Shown: one piece after another, positions 10,209 to 23,109 of the stretch
Layout: the number at the start of each line of letters is the position of its first letter
Position numbering within the stretch: position 1 is the stretch's first letter
DNA from: Acanthopleura granulata
Lineage: Eukaryota > Mollusca > Polyplacophora > Chitonida > Chitonidae
NCBI GenBank assembly: GCA_016165875.1
Contig: JABBOT010000080.1
Span: forward strand, 45,559,272-45,623,271
Length of the DNA: 64,000 nt
Direction of reading: 5' to 3'
Made by a program: the position numbers and the translations under genes
Notes under the pieces: generated by a model
The model's database searches: none
What the model was told of the DNA's origin: nothing
The model's input: only the letters and a program-made list of their open reading frames with translations

Positions 10209-12196
10209 TCCTTCGAAGCTGATTGAACTAGAAAGCTTGCAGTATTCAAAATAGATTGAAATATACTTAACAACATGGTATCTTCCATACGCTTATCTAC
10301 CGTTTCGTGTAAGAATCAGCTGTGGTAATCCACACCAAGCTGCAAAAGGATTGGCCTTCATCCCTTCCTATCGGATCCCTCCATGGGACCAAAAATTTGT
10401 AATTGCCATGTAACGTGACCCTTTCCAACAGAATGAGCCTTTCTTATTATGCTCTAGCAAATTTGAGAGACGAATTTGTCTCCGATATACAGATTAAAAA
10501 CATTGATCAAGAAATCAAAACCGGATATGCCACAATTATGTCACAGATTTTTGGCACACTAGCGTCATTCAAGGGCAGACACGCGATGTGCGATTTTCGT
10601 CTCGGTATTTTTGGTATAAATATATTTTTATATTCTACACGTAAATATACCGATGCTTTTTTTGTTTGTATTGTTTTCTATAGCACAGGTGTATCATTCA
10701 AGGTAAAATGAAAAATAGAACCGGAACAGCGCACCTAAGAATAAAAACGTATGTGATCGATTAGTAATGTATTTATTACTTTTTCTAACATCCGTCACCA
10801 TCTGTTGTCCAGACCGATCTATACAGTAACATGTAAAAGTATCTCTGAAGGCTGTCTTAACTTGTTTACTGTGTAAAACACACATTTCACAGATCGCCCA
10901 GCCTGTCGTACTATTTTTAACACCAGATACAGGCCAGTAGTGGATTTGCTTCCGACCAAGCCTCAAAAACACTTCGTGCAAATCGGTTGTACGATATCAG
11001 CCATTTTCCATCAGTGTTTAGACATATGTGTATCTGCTTCCAAATTGCCAGTAGAACCATGGCCAAATTGAATAAACAGCAATTTAAAACAAACCAATGT
11101 CCTAAATCAATGCACGTGATCAAACACATGTGGAACAAAATGCATGTCATTTACATTTCTTGCTGGTCATTAGAATCGTGCCTTCTTGCTGGATGAGTGT
11201 TTCAAGTAACCCATGATGTCTAATTCCGCTTAACCCGGAGTTAGTGGCCTTACATAGTTGATTATCGACACCATACATACTAAAATGGTACAAGCTGGGG
11301 ATGCTGATTTTATTCATTTACTACGTCTTTTCACCATCATTGAAAACTGTTGACTGTCGTAATTTTTATATTTATATATTTTCTTAGTTCTTTGGTGGTT
11401 GTGTTATTTGTCATTTTCGGAAACTGGTCTTGCGATTATTGATCCTAAACAACCATTTTTGTTGACACGTTGCACGTCAGTTTCGACGACTAGGTTCACA
11501 CGTTACATGATAATGTGCCAGTATTACGAATTCAACAACAGCTGGTGCTAGTGCCAAAAACGAATTAATCAGAGCTGAGTACATCTGCTGTAGGAAATAA
11601 CCAACAGTACATATACAACATAATTTTCGTAAAGACAACAGGGGTAAAACGTGAAAATTATCAAGGAAACAAAATCGACTATCTCTTCGCATACTTTTTC
11701 AAGGTTTTATAATTACAACGGATAAGGTTGTCAAAAATTAATTGCACTCTATTCAAGAGTGACAAGTTTGATCATTGAATCAAGACAAGACATATTACTC
11801 AGAAAAACACCGTGCAAGGTTTCATGACTTTTTTCTTTTCAAACCCGATCTCGGCTCGCCGCTGCTCTGTGTAATATCCTGCCCTCTGGAGATAAGGCCA
11901 AACACCATTACCTAACATGAAGCAATTTCCTCTGGGGGTAGCCCGAGGGGAAGAGGTTCGCCTTCTGGGAATCTCATGGGAATATAGTTAATATCGTATC
12001 AAACAGGTCAGTTTGAAATGATAGTTTGCAATACTGGCAGGTCAATAACAATTATCTTCCCAGTGCCACGCGATGTCTCTCATCGAAATCTGGTGATCAA
12101 AATTGATTACCTCGCGCTGGTTCAGTTTCAGTTTTGTATTATTAAATACTTCGGTTTTGAAGTAATGGATCAGAGTTAGTTAATCACTGGCGCCAG
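10209..12196. other. Gene-free spacer
   Basis: Only short random ORFs. No tandem array or SINE was recognised. Confidence 0.45.
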
Positions 12197-12343
12197 TGAA
12201 GTGTGAACCTGTTCGCAATGTTACAAATATTCGTGTTGGTTTAACAGAGAGCAAAGTAAGGTTGTTGCTAGACAGAACAACAGATGACAATGTAACGGAA
12301 GTCTGTCAGTATCTACACAGTATCATCGTGTCCTTAGGAAATG
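12197..12343 (+). CDS. Possible internal exon, unrecognised
   Basis: An open frame translates to a globular-looking segment with a charged stretch LTESKVRLLLDRTTDD followed by VCQYLHSIIVSLGN. It is flanked by CGCCAG at 12191-12196 (weak acceptor) and ATG/GTGAGAGT at 12341 (reasonable donor). The frame stays open past the donor to a TAG at 12418. I do not recognise the family. The case rests on frame openness, amphipathic pattern and donor only. Confidence 0.22.
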
Positions 12344-12803
12344 GTGAGAGTACGGTTTTTAATACATCCAAGACGAGTACAATTCAAAGTCATAGCTCAC
12401 TCTGTTATCGAGGACAGTAGACTTCCCTCGCCCGCAATGAACGACTATGGTTTGTGGACACACAAGACGCCACCATACACTCCTTGACGAGCTAGTTTCT
12501 GGAAACCTTTTACAAAGCTACACCATATGGCGATTAATATAACGCAGTGTCCCTAAAACTCAACATACCAGCAGACACTGCTTGACAATCTAGTTTCCAG
12601 CAACAACTAATCAGAAGGATAGCATACGGTGATGAATATAACTCAGTATCCGTAGAACAGAAGATTTTACACCCATTTTCAGAAAACTATGCACAGCCAC
12701 CGAAAAAGAAAGAACTGTTGCCCATCAGAAAAAATGGCATTTTTTACCAAGAGCAACGTTCATAACACTCGCTGGGGTATAACACAGACATCACGCTTCC
12801 GGC
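12344..12803. other. Spacer, nothing seen
   Basis: No supported feature. Confidence 0.4.
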
Positions 12804-13030
12804 TGGCTGAGGTGGGTGACGGCGTTAGCGGATCGTCACAGGTCAAAGGCTCGGGTTCAGCTCCCTCTTTTCGGTTTGGACAAAATCTCGATAGGTTCCT
12901 GGCGAAGGGAAAGGTTTTCTTAGACAGTAACCTTTGCCTCTCCATTAATCCAGGCCGTTGTCTCTTAAGGGAACATTTAAACACAAATGGAATAAATGAA
13001 TGTTTGAATGACTGCATAAGTAAAAGAATA
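12804..13030 (+). mobile_element. Possible second-family tRNA-derived SINE
   Basis: TGGCTGAGGTGGG (12804-12816) and GGTTCAGCTCC (12854-12864) have A-box and B-box character at tRNA-like spacing. An AATAAATGAATG-rich end follows near 12990-13005. The body does not match the common SINE of this window, so this would be a different, decayed family. Confidence 0.3.
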
Positions 13031-13372
13031 AACGATCTAAGGACTGAAATAATATAGTTGATAACAATAAAAGCGATTATGTGCTTTACTAGGTAAACAT
13101 TCAAAAGGCACTATTCGTGAGCAACATGTGTTGTCACCCAGGAATGGATAACTTATATGTGGGTGTGACAACAAAGAGATTAGGGAGGGGGATGCGTTTG
13201 TAGCGAGGACTAATAAGTTAATCATTGTATCCAGAGGAGTTACAATGGGCTCTGTAGGTTTTCGGAATAGCGTGGGAGTGGCAAAACGGAAGGCAACACG
13301 CTCAAGCACAGAGTACAACACCGCTGTAAGATATTCCAGTCAACACTACTAAACTGTCCAACCCCAGCCACC

Positions 13373-13540
13373 ATGCCTCTGGCAGAGACGCTAGCAGCTT
13401 GGAAGCGCTCCTTACCCGACGATAGCTTATTGATACCAAACACCTCCACAACCACCGACGTAGACCAGATTTGCCACCTGCATGGCCCTATTGTGTTACA
13501 ACGGGTAGCTTCCCTTTGGGGAAGGGCGATAAAAGGTTGA
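13373..13540 (+). CDS. Short ORF with a good Kozak context
   Basis: ATG at 13373 is preceded by CCAGCCACC, a near-ideal animal start context, and opens a 55-codon frame to TGA at 13538. The frame is also open upstream to about 13270. The peptide starts MPLAETLAAWKRSLPDD and matches no family that I know. Two other frames are open over part of this stretch, so it may only reflect local GC content. Confidence 0.17.
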   Translation: MPLAETLAAWKRSLPDDSLLIPNTSTTTDVDQICHLHGPIVLQRVASLWGRAIKG

Positions 13541-16500
13541 AAGGATTTGATCTTGCCTGGTCGACTGTAAGAATTTAGAGCTTTTATGATACTCCGGCAT
13601 TTTTATAATTTTCGCGATTATTAGAACCTTCTTGAAAACAATTCACTGCCCTTGCCTACTTCTTGGGGCTACAGAACCAGACATATCCACTGGGCATTTC
13701 GAAATTGCTGTGCTTCCGACCAAAATGTAAAGCAATCTTAGTAAGTCTGATATTTGTATCACTTGAAACCCAGTTGTCCATAATTTCATCTTGCTGTACT
13801 CAGCCAAACATACATATTCATTTACAGTAATGATTTGTACGTATATTAAGATATACTGATGGAATGAATACGTAGATACAAACACGTATTGACTAAAAGG
13901 TTCATTATGGTACAAAATAATTAAACAAGAAGTGGATCTGACACATATCTCCCTCGGGTTTATCATCTTTGCTCTTTCCGAACTCAGGTAACGTTGCCAG
14001 CTATTTTCAGACGAGATCTTTAAAATCAGAATATCTGATCGAATCAGACCCCGTTGGTAGATACTTCTTCCCGGTATCAGATTTGGAATTCCTGTGTGAA
14101 GCGATATGACTTGACCGTTGAAAGTCAAGAACTTTTACCAGCACTCCTATGTGAAACCTGACTTTTGTGAGAACCGCTATGTGAAACATGACTTGGCTTT
14201 CTCCAGAACCACATTCAATGCAATGTGTCATTTAAAAATGCACTCCCATGTCCGGTTCAAAACAATAGCAGTTTCACAACACACACTTTATATTCTTCTC
14301 CAACCCCAAATGGGAAAATGTCGGCAAGTGACCTCCGCAGAGAGGACTGCCTATATGCGTGTGATTAGGAGAGTTGCGTTGTTCTTCGTCGGCTCCTTAT
14401 GAGAAAATATGGCTCTATGGTTGTTGTGAAATATTGATGAACAAGTTTGTGCCCCTTATTAGAATCGCTGGAACAAGCAATTCAGCAGGGATTTACGTTT
14501 CAACGACAGAGGATAACTGTTTGAAGCTTTCAAAATTTAGAATAATGCATACCATCTAGTAGAGGATGAAACCACAGCAAATGTAAGACAAAAAAGAACA
14601 GATAAAAGCCATTAAAGAGCAAATCAAAAATAAAACCACGAACATAATCTGTCACTCTAGGGTGTCTCAGTGGGATATGAATGAACTTGAAAGTACAATA
14701 CAAAAATAGTGCAGGGCGTGCAATTGGATATCAGGAATTGTAAGCTTGAGAGAGGTGATTTTTAGCGAGTATGAAGCTCGAGATGAAGAGTTCACAAGTC
14801 CTTTTATCCCACCCCAAGATGTTCATTACATGTTTTATTTACTGAAAAAAATTGGAAAAGGGGGAAAAATAGTCTGCTCTGTTGAATCCCTAAATTGTTG
14901 GACGTACGTGGTCGCGAGCTGAGCAAACCACAGTTCGATTGTTTACTGTACGAACAAGTGGACGTTTTGGACCGGCAAAGGGAGATAAATATTTAAAATA
15001 AACACACGAGCCCAATGGCTATTTGCGCGTGATCGTTAGATACTGCCTCGTGACCGCTGTACATCATGTCTTGCGGAATATCTTAGTGTATTGACCAATG
15101 GAAACCAGGAATCCCACAATGAAGTACAATTATATAACTTACAATTTTCACGGCTTATAAATCGAGGAAATAAACTGTACGTTTATACGAAACAGCTTGC
15201 TTGAAATTCGATGTCTGTCAAGAGGTCATTTGCACGAAAAAGCACACCATGTATGTCCGCCCATACGTTTAAGCAACTGCTGGTGGCTAGAAATACCGGA
15301 ACTGGACATATTTATTACAGATACTAGTATATGTCACGATGTGTGCTCTTAGATATCTCAAGGCGGGCATTTGTCATACAGGTTGCTTGCATATGTGCCT
15401 GCTTCATGAAGATTGAGTGTGTGGACATTAACAATATTGTTAGCAAGGGGAGTTCATATTTTTGCAATAAACCAATGAGGTTAACAATGGCCCTAAGATA
15501 TACCTTGTTAGGCCTAACACTGGATCACACTATTTCGGCACTAGTTTTTGCCACTCTCTGATACACAAGAATGGGGACAATGCGGTATGATGAAGTTTAA
15601 TTTCTTCTAATACATCATCAAAATTAATCTCATAAATACACGTATTTTTTTGAAAGAAAATCCAGTGTTTGGCTCCTCCGCTGTCTTTTGCGGCGTTGTA
15701 GTCAAGTGCACACCATACGCTTGACGTAGCGTTCATGCAAGATACATAACAGATAAGTCACCATGGTGAATGCGCTTTCCGTAGTAGCTTTAGATATAAG
15801 ACGGGGCCAAACAACGACAGCTGAAGAGTGTTTATTCAGTTTTCCAAACGTTAAACCAGTTTTAGGGAAGAACAAAAGTGATACCTTACCGGCTAAGTAT
15901 TTAGAAAGTCAACCATCCGCAATGTTGTTGATATGGGTTCCCCAGAAGCGACCTGTTTTCGATCAAATCCTCCACATTTCACAAAGCTCTCTTCCTAAAT
16001 GTTAAAGGGGAGAGTTGAAAAGGCGGTTATAGGTTAACAGCGCATCTTGATGGACTAAAATAATCTGAGGGTGTGACAGGCCGCATACTAGTAATGCCAC
16101 ATACACTCTGAAGCCAGAGTTCTAAATGTTTACGTCAGATTTGCAATAAACAAGCGTGTATAAATAGCCAGCTGTTCAAACTTTACCGATGACAGACATA
16201 CAAAGCTTGACGCAATACAGAAATAGTATAGGGTCAAATACACGCGGTTATCTTAAGTTAAGAAAAAAATGACCAAAGCTGAGCGGAGAAAACACGAAAG
16301 ACTTCGAAATGCATTTAAGTAACCGAACATACGTAAGCGACGACTTGTTACTATTTTGGCTTAAAGGCTTATTAGGTGCCCCTTCAGATGTAGCTGGTAG
16401 CTTCTAGAAAACATTATAAAGAATATGTCCCAGAAGAGGCAAGAAAAGGCCCAGTTGAACACTTAACAAGCACAAAATCTAGATGTACTGTTAGGTTAAA

Positions 16501-18152
16501 CGTTGTGTGAATGACCGAAACCACCGCTTTACGCTGCTTTTTTTCTTCTTCTTTTTTTCGTGTTAAACAATTTGGTGGATTTAGTCGACGCACTAACCAA
16601 TGATTCCAAGCCATCATTTTCTGTCGGATTTCTTGCCAGGTGTATGGTCCATACACCCTCAAGGTCTTCTGGAAATTAATTTGTTTTCTACACATAAATG
16701 ATTAAACACAAGCGCTTTGTGCTTAATCGCCCCACTGTACACCATTTCTATTTGTTATTGATATTAATTTTTTGTTTCCAGTCAAAGCAAAATTGGGTAG
16801 AACCTAGCCTGCTACTAAAAACATTACTTTTAACTTTTAGTTACACTTTTTTTTCTTTTGTGTACATTTTAATAGATAATAGAAATGAGGGATGGAAGAA
16901 ATATTCCCGCTGAGAGCAACAGTTTTTGAGTGTTTAAGGAAAGGCCAAATGTAGGTAATGGAATTCAAATTCCCCAGTGCAACGGCGCAGCCAGCGTTAA
17001 CACCTGATTTTGTTGAAAACGATACACAGGACGTACAATTCCAAGCAATTAAAAAAAATGGTTGCTGTCAGCGACGAAAGATGCTGTGAGAATATGTCGC
17101 AGGTGTGGCAAACTCTACACCAGTCATACAACAGTTTCACGCGCCGGCGACATCCACTCGCCATAAATTAAGAGGAATGCAATGTAAGGCCAGCAGTTCT
17201 GACAGGGCATGGGCCTACCATGTTGCGCTGGATGTGCCGAGTACAGCGTTACTCAGACAGAAAGCATGACAGCCCTTGTACCCTATATATAATTTACGGC
17301 AATCCCGAAGGCATGCCGCTTCTAATTTCACTGGCTTAGCCCTAATGGGACGTAACCCACCTTGATGGTTATGTAACGTAGGCTATACTTACTGACACAC
17401 ACTTTACATTACAACAGAGGGCATTTTTTTCTCTGGGAGCTTTGACGCTTCCGCTTTTGGCATATGCGTATTAGCTAAAGTCTCCTAACCAGATAAATGC
17501 AGCGGTCTTCAGGTCATGTCCACGCTTTTCGCGAACTCTAGTGGTCGCAAAAATGCAGTGAACCTAGCAAAAACACAGGCAGCCGTTCACCGATAAGAAA
17601 CCCAGCTATGCCCGGAGAAAACGACCGCCCTTAATTGTGGCGATGCACCTGTTAACCTGTTGACGTACACACATAAGACCTCAGGCAATCTAGCATTAAT
17701 GAATATGAATATGAATATGAATACATTGCTGCAGAGTCATGGTTGAGCTGAACATTTGCCATAAAATAGGTACACTAAACTACTGCTTAACTACATGAAA
17801 AACATTTCTGGAACCTTCATAGCACCGAGGAATCAAATGCTCCACTAGACCAGTTTGATACGCTTACAGAGAGAGAGACATGTTGTTTCGTTTTTTATGA
17901 AATGTTTAACCTTGGATTACAGTAGGGGTCATATCATTTCAACCAGCTTGGAAAGCGCGTGTTGCTACTGCAGACTTGCAATGTAATTCAGCGATCTGAT
18001 AACCCGAATTCTATCAAAATCGCTGTCAAATTATCAGTGACCAAGTGAGTTTTCGCTCCCATACAGTAGTCTATGATGGTGTTTCAGGACTGCCAAACCT
18101 AATAAAGCTGAACGCTAGGGGGCAGGGCGGGAAGCAGGGTATGGGGCACGGA
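13541..18152. other. 4.6-kb gene-free stretch
   Basis: Holds a 161-codon minus-strand ORF (13643-14128) with no recognisable motif, about the length expected by chance in AT-rich DNA of this size. Near 14085-14190 a short segment (CTATGTGAAAC..TGACTT) recurs two or three times. A pyrimidine tract lies at about 16537-16560, and the hexamer GAATAT repeats at 17698-17724. No transcription unit can be supported. Confidence 0.45.
17698..17724. repeat. GAATAT microsatellite
   Basis: Four copies of a 6-bp unit (ATGAAT/GAATAT). Confidence 0.8.
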
Positions 18153-18172
18153 GGGGTGGGTGGGGGTGGGTA
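18118..18172 (+). other. G-rich strand with strong G-quadruplex motif
   Basis: A G-rich run ends in GGGGTGGGTGGGGGTGGG (18153-18170): four G-tracts of at least three joined by single T loops. Established biophysics makes this the most stable class of parallel quadruplex. More GGG tracts lie just upstream (18120-18147). The flank on the right (to about 18310) is GC-rich. Confidence 0.85.
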
Positions 18173-18996
18173 ATTTTGACCAGTCTCCAGGCGGGATAGC
18201 AGAGGCTGCCTAGCTCAACACGTTCGGCAGTCACTCCGCTGACCGCTACGCACCACTGTGACGTCCTGACCAGCGTAAAGCCACACTGCCGCGGGCACTG
18301 ACATACGTCAAGATGACCCTCTTGTCTGACGGCATGACCTCATTTTATATAATATCGAATATCTGTCAACAGGTACCAGATCCAAAATATGCTGGGACTG
18401 AAAATTGCTACGGAAGTTATTGCTGCAGTTCACACAGCTTGCCCTAAGCGTGCAATTTAGTAATGGGCACTCCCGGATATAGCCAATAACTCCCGCCTCA
18501 TGACGCACGGTTGCAATGTCCGCCTTTCTAGTCACAATTCCAATATTTTCTCGACAGCTTGTTTCCGTGAGCTCCCTGATCAGTAGCGTGAGCTGTAAGC
18601 GATGCACGATTCAGCTATTAGACGAGTTTGCTTTCTGACCGCACATCCATCAACGATTTCAGCTTCATGAGAACCACATTACCCAATGCATAAAGGCACT
18701 GTGTGCCAAACAAGCTCGCATTATACAACAACAGTGTCATAAGTCTGGACACAGAATGTATTCAAAGAAAACAATTTAATGGACTTTCATACATTTATGG
18801 CGTATGATTGTGCAAATACATATACGAACAAAGCACAAAAAAATAACATCAGACTTGTGTGTGTCGGAATAAACATTTCTTACACAGTTATCAGACGACA
18901 AAAGTTTAAAGCATGAGCAGAGTCTCAACCAAGGTCCAAATACGGAAGAGTACGGCACTAAAAAGAAAGCCCTGGAGACGGTATCAAACTTACGGC
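18173..18996. other. GC-rich shoulder, no gene recognised
   Basis: The first 130 bp are GC-rich with ACGTC/CGT motifs. A 99-codon minus-strand ORF (18308-18607) matches nothing that I know. Confidence 0.4.
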
Positions 18997-19458
18997 ACTG
19001 CACCTTGGTCGATCAGCACTGTACAATGGCAGAGCGGCACTGTATCGTGGTGGAGCGGCAATGCCCTGTGGTAGAACGGCACTGCACTGTGGTAGGGCTA
19101 TACTGTCACCCAGTACTAATCAGCTGTCACGCAGTAGTGAGCAGCTGTCTATTTAACTGCTGTCACTGCTGACCATCAGCTGAGCAGTCCCGAGCAGCTG
19201 GCGCAGAGTGCTGAGCAGTCATCACCGTGTAATGAGCAGTTGCTGCACAGCACTGATCAGCGGCCAAGCAGGAGGCCTACTGAGCAGCTGTCACACAGTA
19301 CTGAGCAGCTATCATACAGTGCTGAGAAGCAGCCACACAGTACTCAGCTGCTGTCACACAGTACTAAGGAACGGCAACCCTCCACTAAGCAGCAGCCACA
19401 CAGTACCCAACTGCTGTCACACAGTACTAAGGAACGGCAACCCATTACTGCCGCACTG
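18997..19458. repeat. 21-bp minisatellite with 63-bp higher-order unit
   Basis: About 22 near-exact 21-bp units. The left third follows ACTGTACAATGGCAGAGCGGC and the right two thirds AGCAGCTGTCACACAGTACTG. Near the right end three successive units form a 63-bp block that is repeated almost exactly (copies start at 19328 and 19391). Because 21 is a multiple of 3, at least two forward frames run open through most of the array (19208-19489 and 19240-19515) and read as 7-residue repeats such as STQLLSH or HTVLRNG. No start context, splice sites or homology point to a real protein, so I call it a minisatellite. Confidence 0.85.
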
Positions 19459-22400
19459 TTACCTATTGCACTTCAGAAGTTCGAATTAACAACAATGGCC
19501 ATATGTTATTTATGACATCGCCATATACACTGAAGGAAACGTGGGACTTCAGTTGTTTTCATGTTATTGTTGCCTAAATGTGAGAATAACACAACATTTT
19601 GAGCAATCGAAACTAGATTCCACAAAATCCATGGTTCTAAGGCGCTGACAAGTAAGGTGCTACTATTTATACATTTGCATATAAAGTGGAGGTTTTGGCA
19701 AAGAACAGTAAGTTTAATACAATTAGTACTGCAGGCATACACTCAACACATGGGACATCTAAACTACGGGTGGTGCGGTTGTGATAATACACTCATACTT
19801 GTGAACGACATGGAAACTGAGCATCCATGTACGACGAAGTTAAAAAAATCCGCCTGAATCGGCCGGTTATTTTATCTCGTGACTATCCCTTAGTGTAAAA
19901 TCCGATTGTTCATAGACGGTATCTGCTGAATACGTTACTATGTCTGTATAATCTAGGGGCGTTGGAAGCATTGCTGAAGCCCCAAACAGCATATCTAGAG
20001 ACCTGATATTTCAAGAGGCGGAGTGCCTTGATAGAACATACAATCTATGCAACAGTTCTTCGAGAATGATGCCAACCCACAATTTTTATGATAGCAGAGG
20101 ACAGAGTAATCTTATTATCCTTGTATTATCCACTGGGAATAAATCACTACATGTAGATTCAGTGACAGGGCAAATGTCCCTTAATCTTATGTTTTTCAGC
20201 AGAATCACAATGTATTAAAGAGGCTGTATTACAAAGGCTGTCACCTGTCTTGTCACCTCACACAGATGTGTCTCCACAAAGTGACAATCCCTGAGTTATC
20301 CAGGCGTCAGTTTATACCCCGCATCTTCAAAATCTTGGCCACAAACACGTAGACATAATGGTCTAGATGTTCATAACAAAGTCTAGAATTGATTTCAACT
20401 GGAAGCAGCAATCTCGAGTTCTTCGAATTGTAGCCGTATATTTTTAATGGAACGAAAATGATGAAAACGGCGAGTCTATGCATTATCGAACGGCTCGTAT
20501 TAAATGAACGGATCGTGTTAAATGTGTTTTTGTTGTCTCCTATACCCCAAGCGTGGCGACACAACATCAGTGTATTCCCTGTCTGGGAAAATCAGGGGTT
20601 TCCATTCTGTCCCGTGTGGTCAGCCATGAGGAAACATGACCCTTAGCAGACGGATAGAAAGCTGGCGCGGTTAATGTTTTGTTTTGTGATCTGCAAGTGC
20701 TGTCGAGCTCAATTTTAAGGGTAGTGCCATTAAGGCAAGAGTAAGGCATATTTGCATGCAATGGACGAGGACTGTGTAACAAAATTTATGCGTTATAAAT
20801 TAGCATCATCCCTGAAAAGAACATAACACGTTAGAAGATAATTTTGGAAACAGTATTCAGCACACATACTCTCAAAGATAAGGCACCAAATAAAAAGAAA
20901 GAAGTGAAGAGGAAACAAGCTCCGCCATACAGAAATGCACCGAAACCCTTACGTATACATTGTAGAATCATGTTCACAATAGTTTATTTCCAGACCGCTT
21001 CATTTGCAGGCATATCACGATGTTGAAAAGAACCCGTGTTTAGAGCCTAAAGGTCTGCCAAACCACATGATAGTACATTGCTGGGCTGAAATCACATAAC
21101 CATTTATTCCATAGTGTAAGTTCGACACATTTGCTCAAAATCACAGCAGGCATTGTCATAAGTTTAAACCCCAACTTGCCTACACACTTTCACATCTGGC
21201 TGTTAACAGTATATCAGTTGCCGGTGATCTTTTAGTTGCAACAAAACTGGGTCATGACTGACCTGAGAAAGGTTACTTTTAAAAGCATCTAGACAAAGAA
21301 AAACGCGCGAATATTTGCTAGTATCCAAACTGGGATGACGGCAACAAAGAGCACATTAAGTGTTCCGAATTGACCTATTGCACATGTATGCAAAGTTTTG
21401 TGTACCTTCCTCCTGAAACAAAAACTGGAGACTATGCATTGGCCGATTGGGCCAGCTTTCCTCTTTACTTTATTTAGGTGAACTATTCGCTAATAATTTC
21501 CCTGTCACCAGGCCTCCTTGCCAGGTAAGCAAACGTAAGTAAAATATATACATATCTTGCGTGAAGCAAAAAACTGAAGTCCACTGATCAGGAGATAAAT
21601 TGGATCAAATCCGTGCATGCACTGACCATCATAACTTTATTGGGATGCGATCCTCTCAACACACGATCAGAATGGGCGAAAGATACACCTAGACGGTATC
21701 GCTGGGATCGTGCAGTACTGTACTTCTGAAACGTCCACCTGGGTTGTCCTATAGAACGCAACATAGAATTAATACAGTATAATCATTCAACCGAAAGAAT
21801 AAATGACTGTACAAAAGTACAAAAAAATGACAAATGGGACCGAGATTGTCAAAAATGACATTACGTGTGCTTGTTCCATAACGAATCTCTTCCCACTTTA
21901 ATAAAGTATATTAAAGATACCTTTGTCTCCATCGTCTGCCAACTCTAATCTGTGTTAGTCGATTAATGTAATGGAACGACGGCTAAACCGGAACATGAAT
22001 CTGAGTCCATGCACATTTACCGTTTACAAATTATCGTTGAAGATAAAAAGTTTGAAAAACCTGATAATCCTCATACTGTAACCAACAAATGTTGAACGAT
22101 TTTTTATTCATGGGAGGATAACAGGCCCCTTGCGGTTGGAGATAAGATTGATATTGTTCTAATCTTCACATTGTACTGTTATAAGCTTGGCCTTGCTATG
22201 GTGAAGATCAGTGTTATTCCACAGCCCTAACGTTTCCGTCTTCTATCATCGACATAGATCCTATCCTTTACACTCATTTAACAGGACTTTATCTACATTT
22301 TAAAGGACAAATTCTTACGGGACCGCAGAAGGGACATAATTTTTCAATACTTATTTTTTCGCCGTGGTAAAAATAGAAAATCAAAAAACTATTCTGCGTA

Positions 22401-22472
22401 CAAAGGGGAAATTAAATTGCCCCGACATAACCAAGCAAATCAATTTGCTGCTATTTGAAGTAGTAGCTTCTC
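19459..22472. other. 3-kb gene-free stretch
   Basis: No recognisable coding frame, SINE or array. Only short ORFs below about 95 codons. Confidence 0.45.
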
Positions 22473-22760
22473 ATTGGCCACCAAATCGGGGAAGATTAGT
22501 TTACTCTCAGTTAGCTGGGATATCTTTTCTTGGTTCTTTTATTCTGTTGTTTTTGATGGCCCAAAAAAGAGAGAATTTATCTATCATTTTTTTTTTCACG
22601 AGGAAAAGTAATTCCTCCCTGTTAGTAGTGACCCAATCAAATAGGCCGTTATTTGGAATGCAGCACATCCATTGGTTCGGAGGAAATCAATATACCCCGA
22701 GATACCAGAATTTTCCCTGTGTTATAAAAAGAGGAGAGGCGCCAGTTAAATCCGCAAATG
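22473..22760 (+). promoter_or_regulatory. Promoter-like CCAAT/TATA cluster
   Basis: Three CCAAT boxes (ATTGG at 22473, CCAAT at 22633, ATTGG at 22671) precede a canonical TATAAAAAGAG at 22723. The spacing is typical of strong class II promoters, with a start site expected near 22753. The first ATG after it (about 22780) opens only an 8-codon frame. It reads TTTGGCCGT after ATG, slightly like the start of some core histone genes, but the likeness stops there and no histone 3' stem-loop was seen. A 151-codon ORF that overlaps it (22364-22819) has no recognisable motif. Confidence 0.35.
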
Positions 22761-23109
22761 TACGGCTTCAGAAGAGTCAAAATGTTTGGCCGTGTGGGTT
22801 GCAGATGAGAACACCATAAAAACTACTGCTCTCTCACACTCGGTTTAGTATAACTGGTTTAATCCCTACTAAAATAGGTACATTTCCATTGTCCCAAAAT
22901 CTAGCACGTGAATGATTGGAAGTCGATAGTGTTTAACATATCAAACCCGTCAGTTCAGGCAATGGACCGTGGTTCTTTCGCTGTGAGCCTTAGAAGACTT
23001 TCCCATCGATTTGGGATTTGCGTACCATGGTAGACAGGAATACGAAACGATGCCCGAGTATTTAGAATACCAGTGGGGCAAAAGAGGTTCATGAGGAGAT
23101 GTAGTGTTA
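22761..23109. other. Spacer, nothing seen
   Basis: No supported gene downstream of the promoter-like cluster. Confidence 0.4.

Noticed and set aside
13643..14128. 161-codon minus-strand ORF
   Set aside because: No motif, no start or splice context, low-complexity Tyr/Ile/Ser-rich composition typical of AT-rich chance frames.
22364..22819. 151-codon plus-strand ORF
   Set aside because: It spans the CCAAT/TATA cluster, has no recognisable motif, and its length is within what chance gives in 64 kb of AT-rich DNA.
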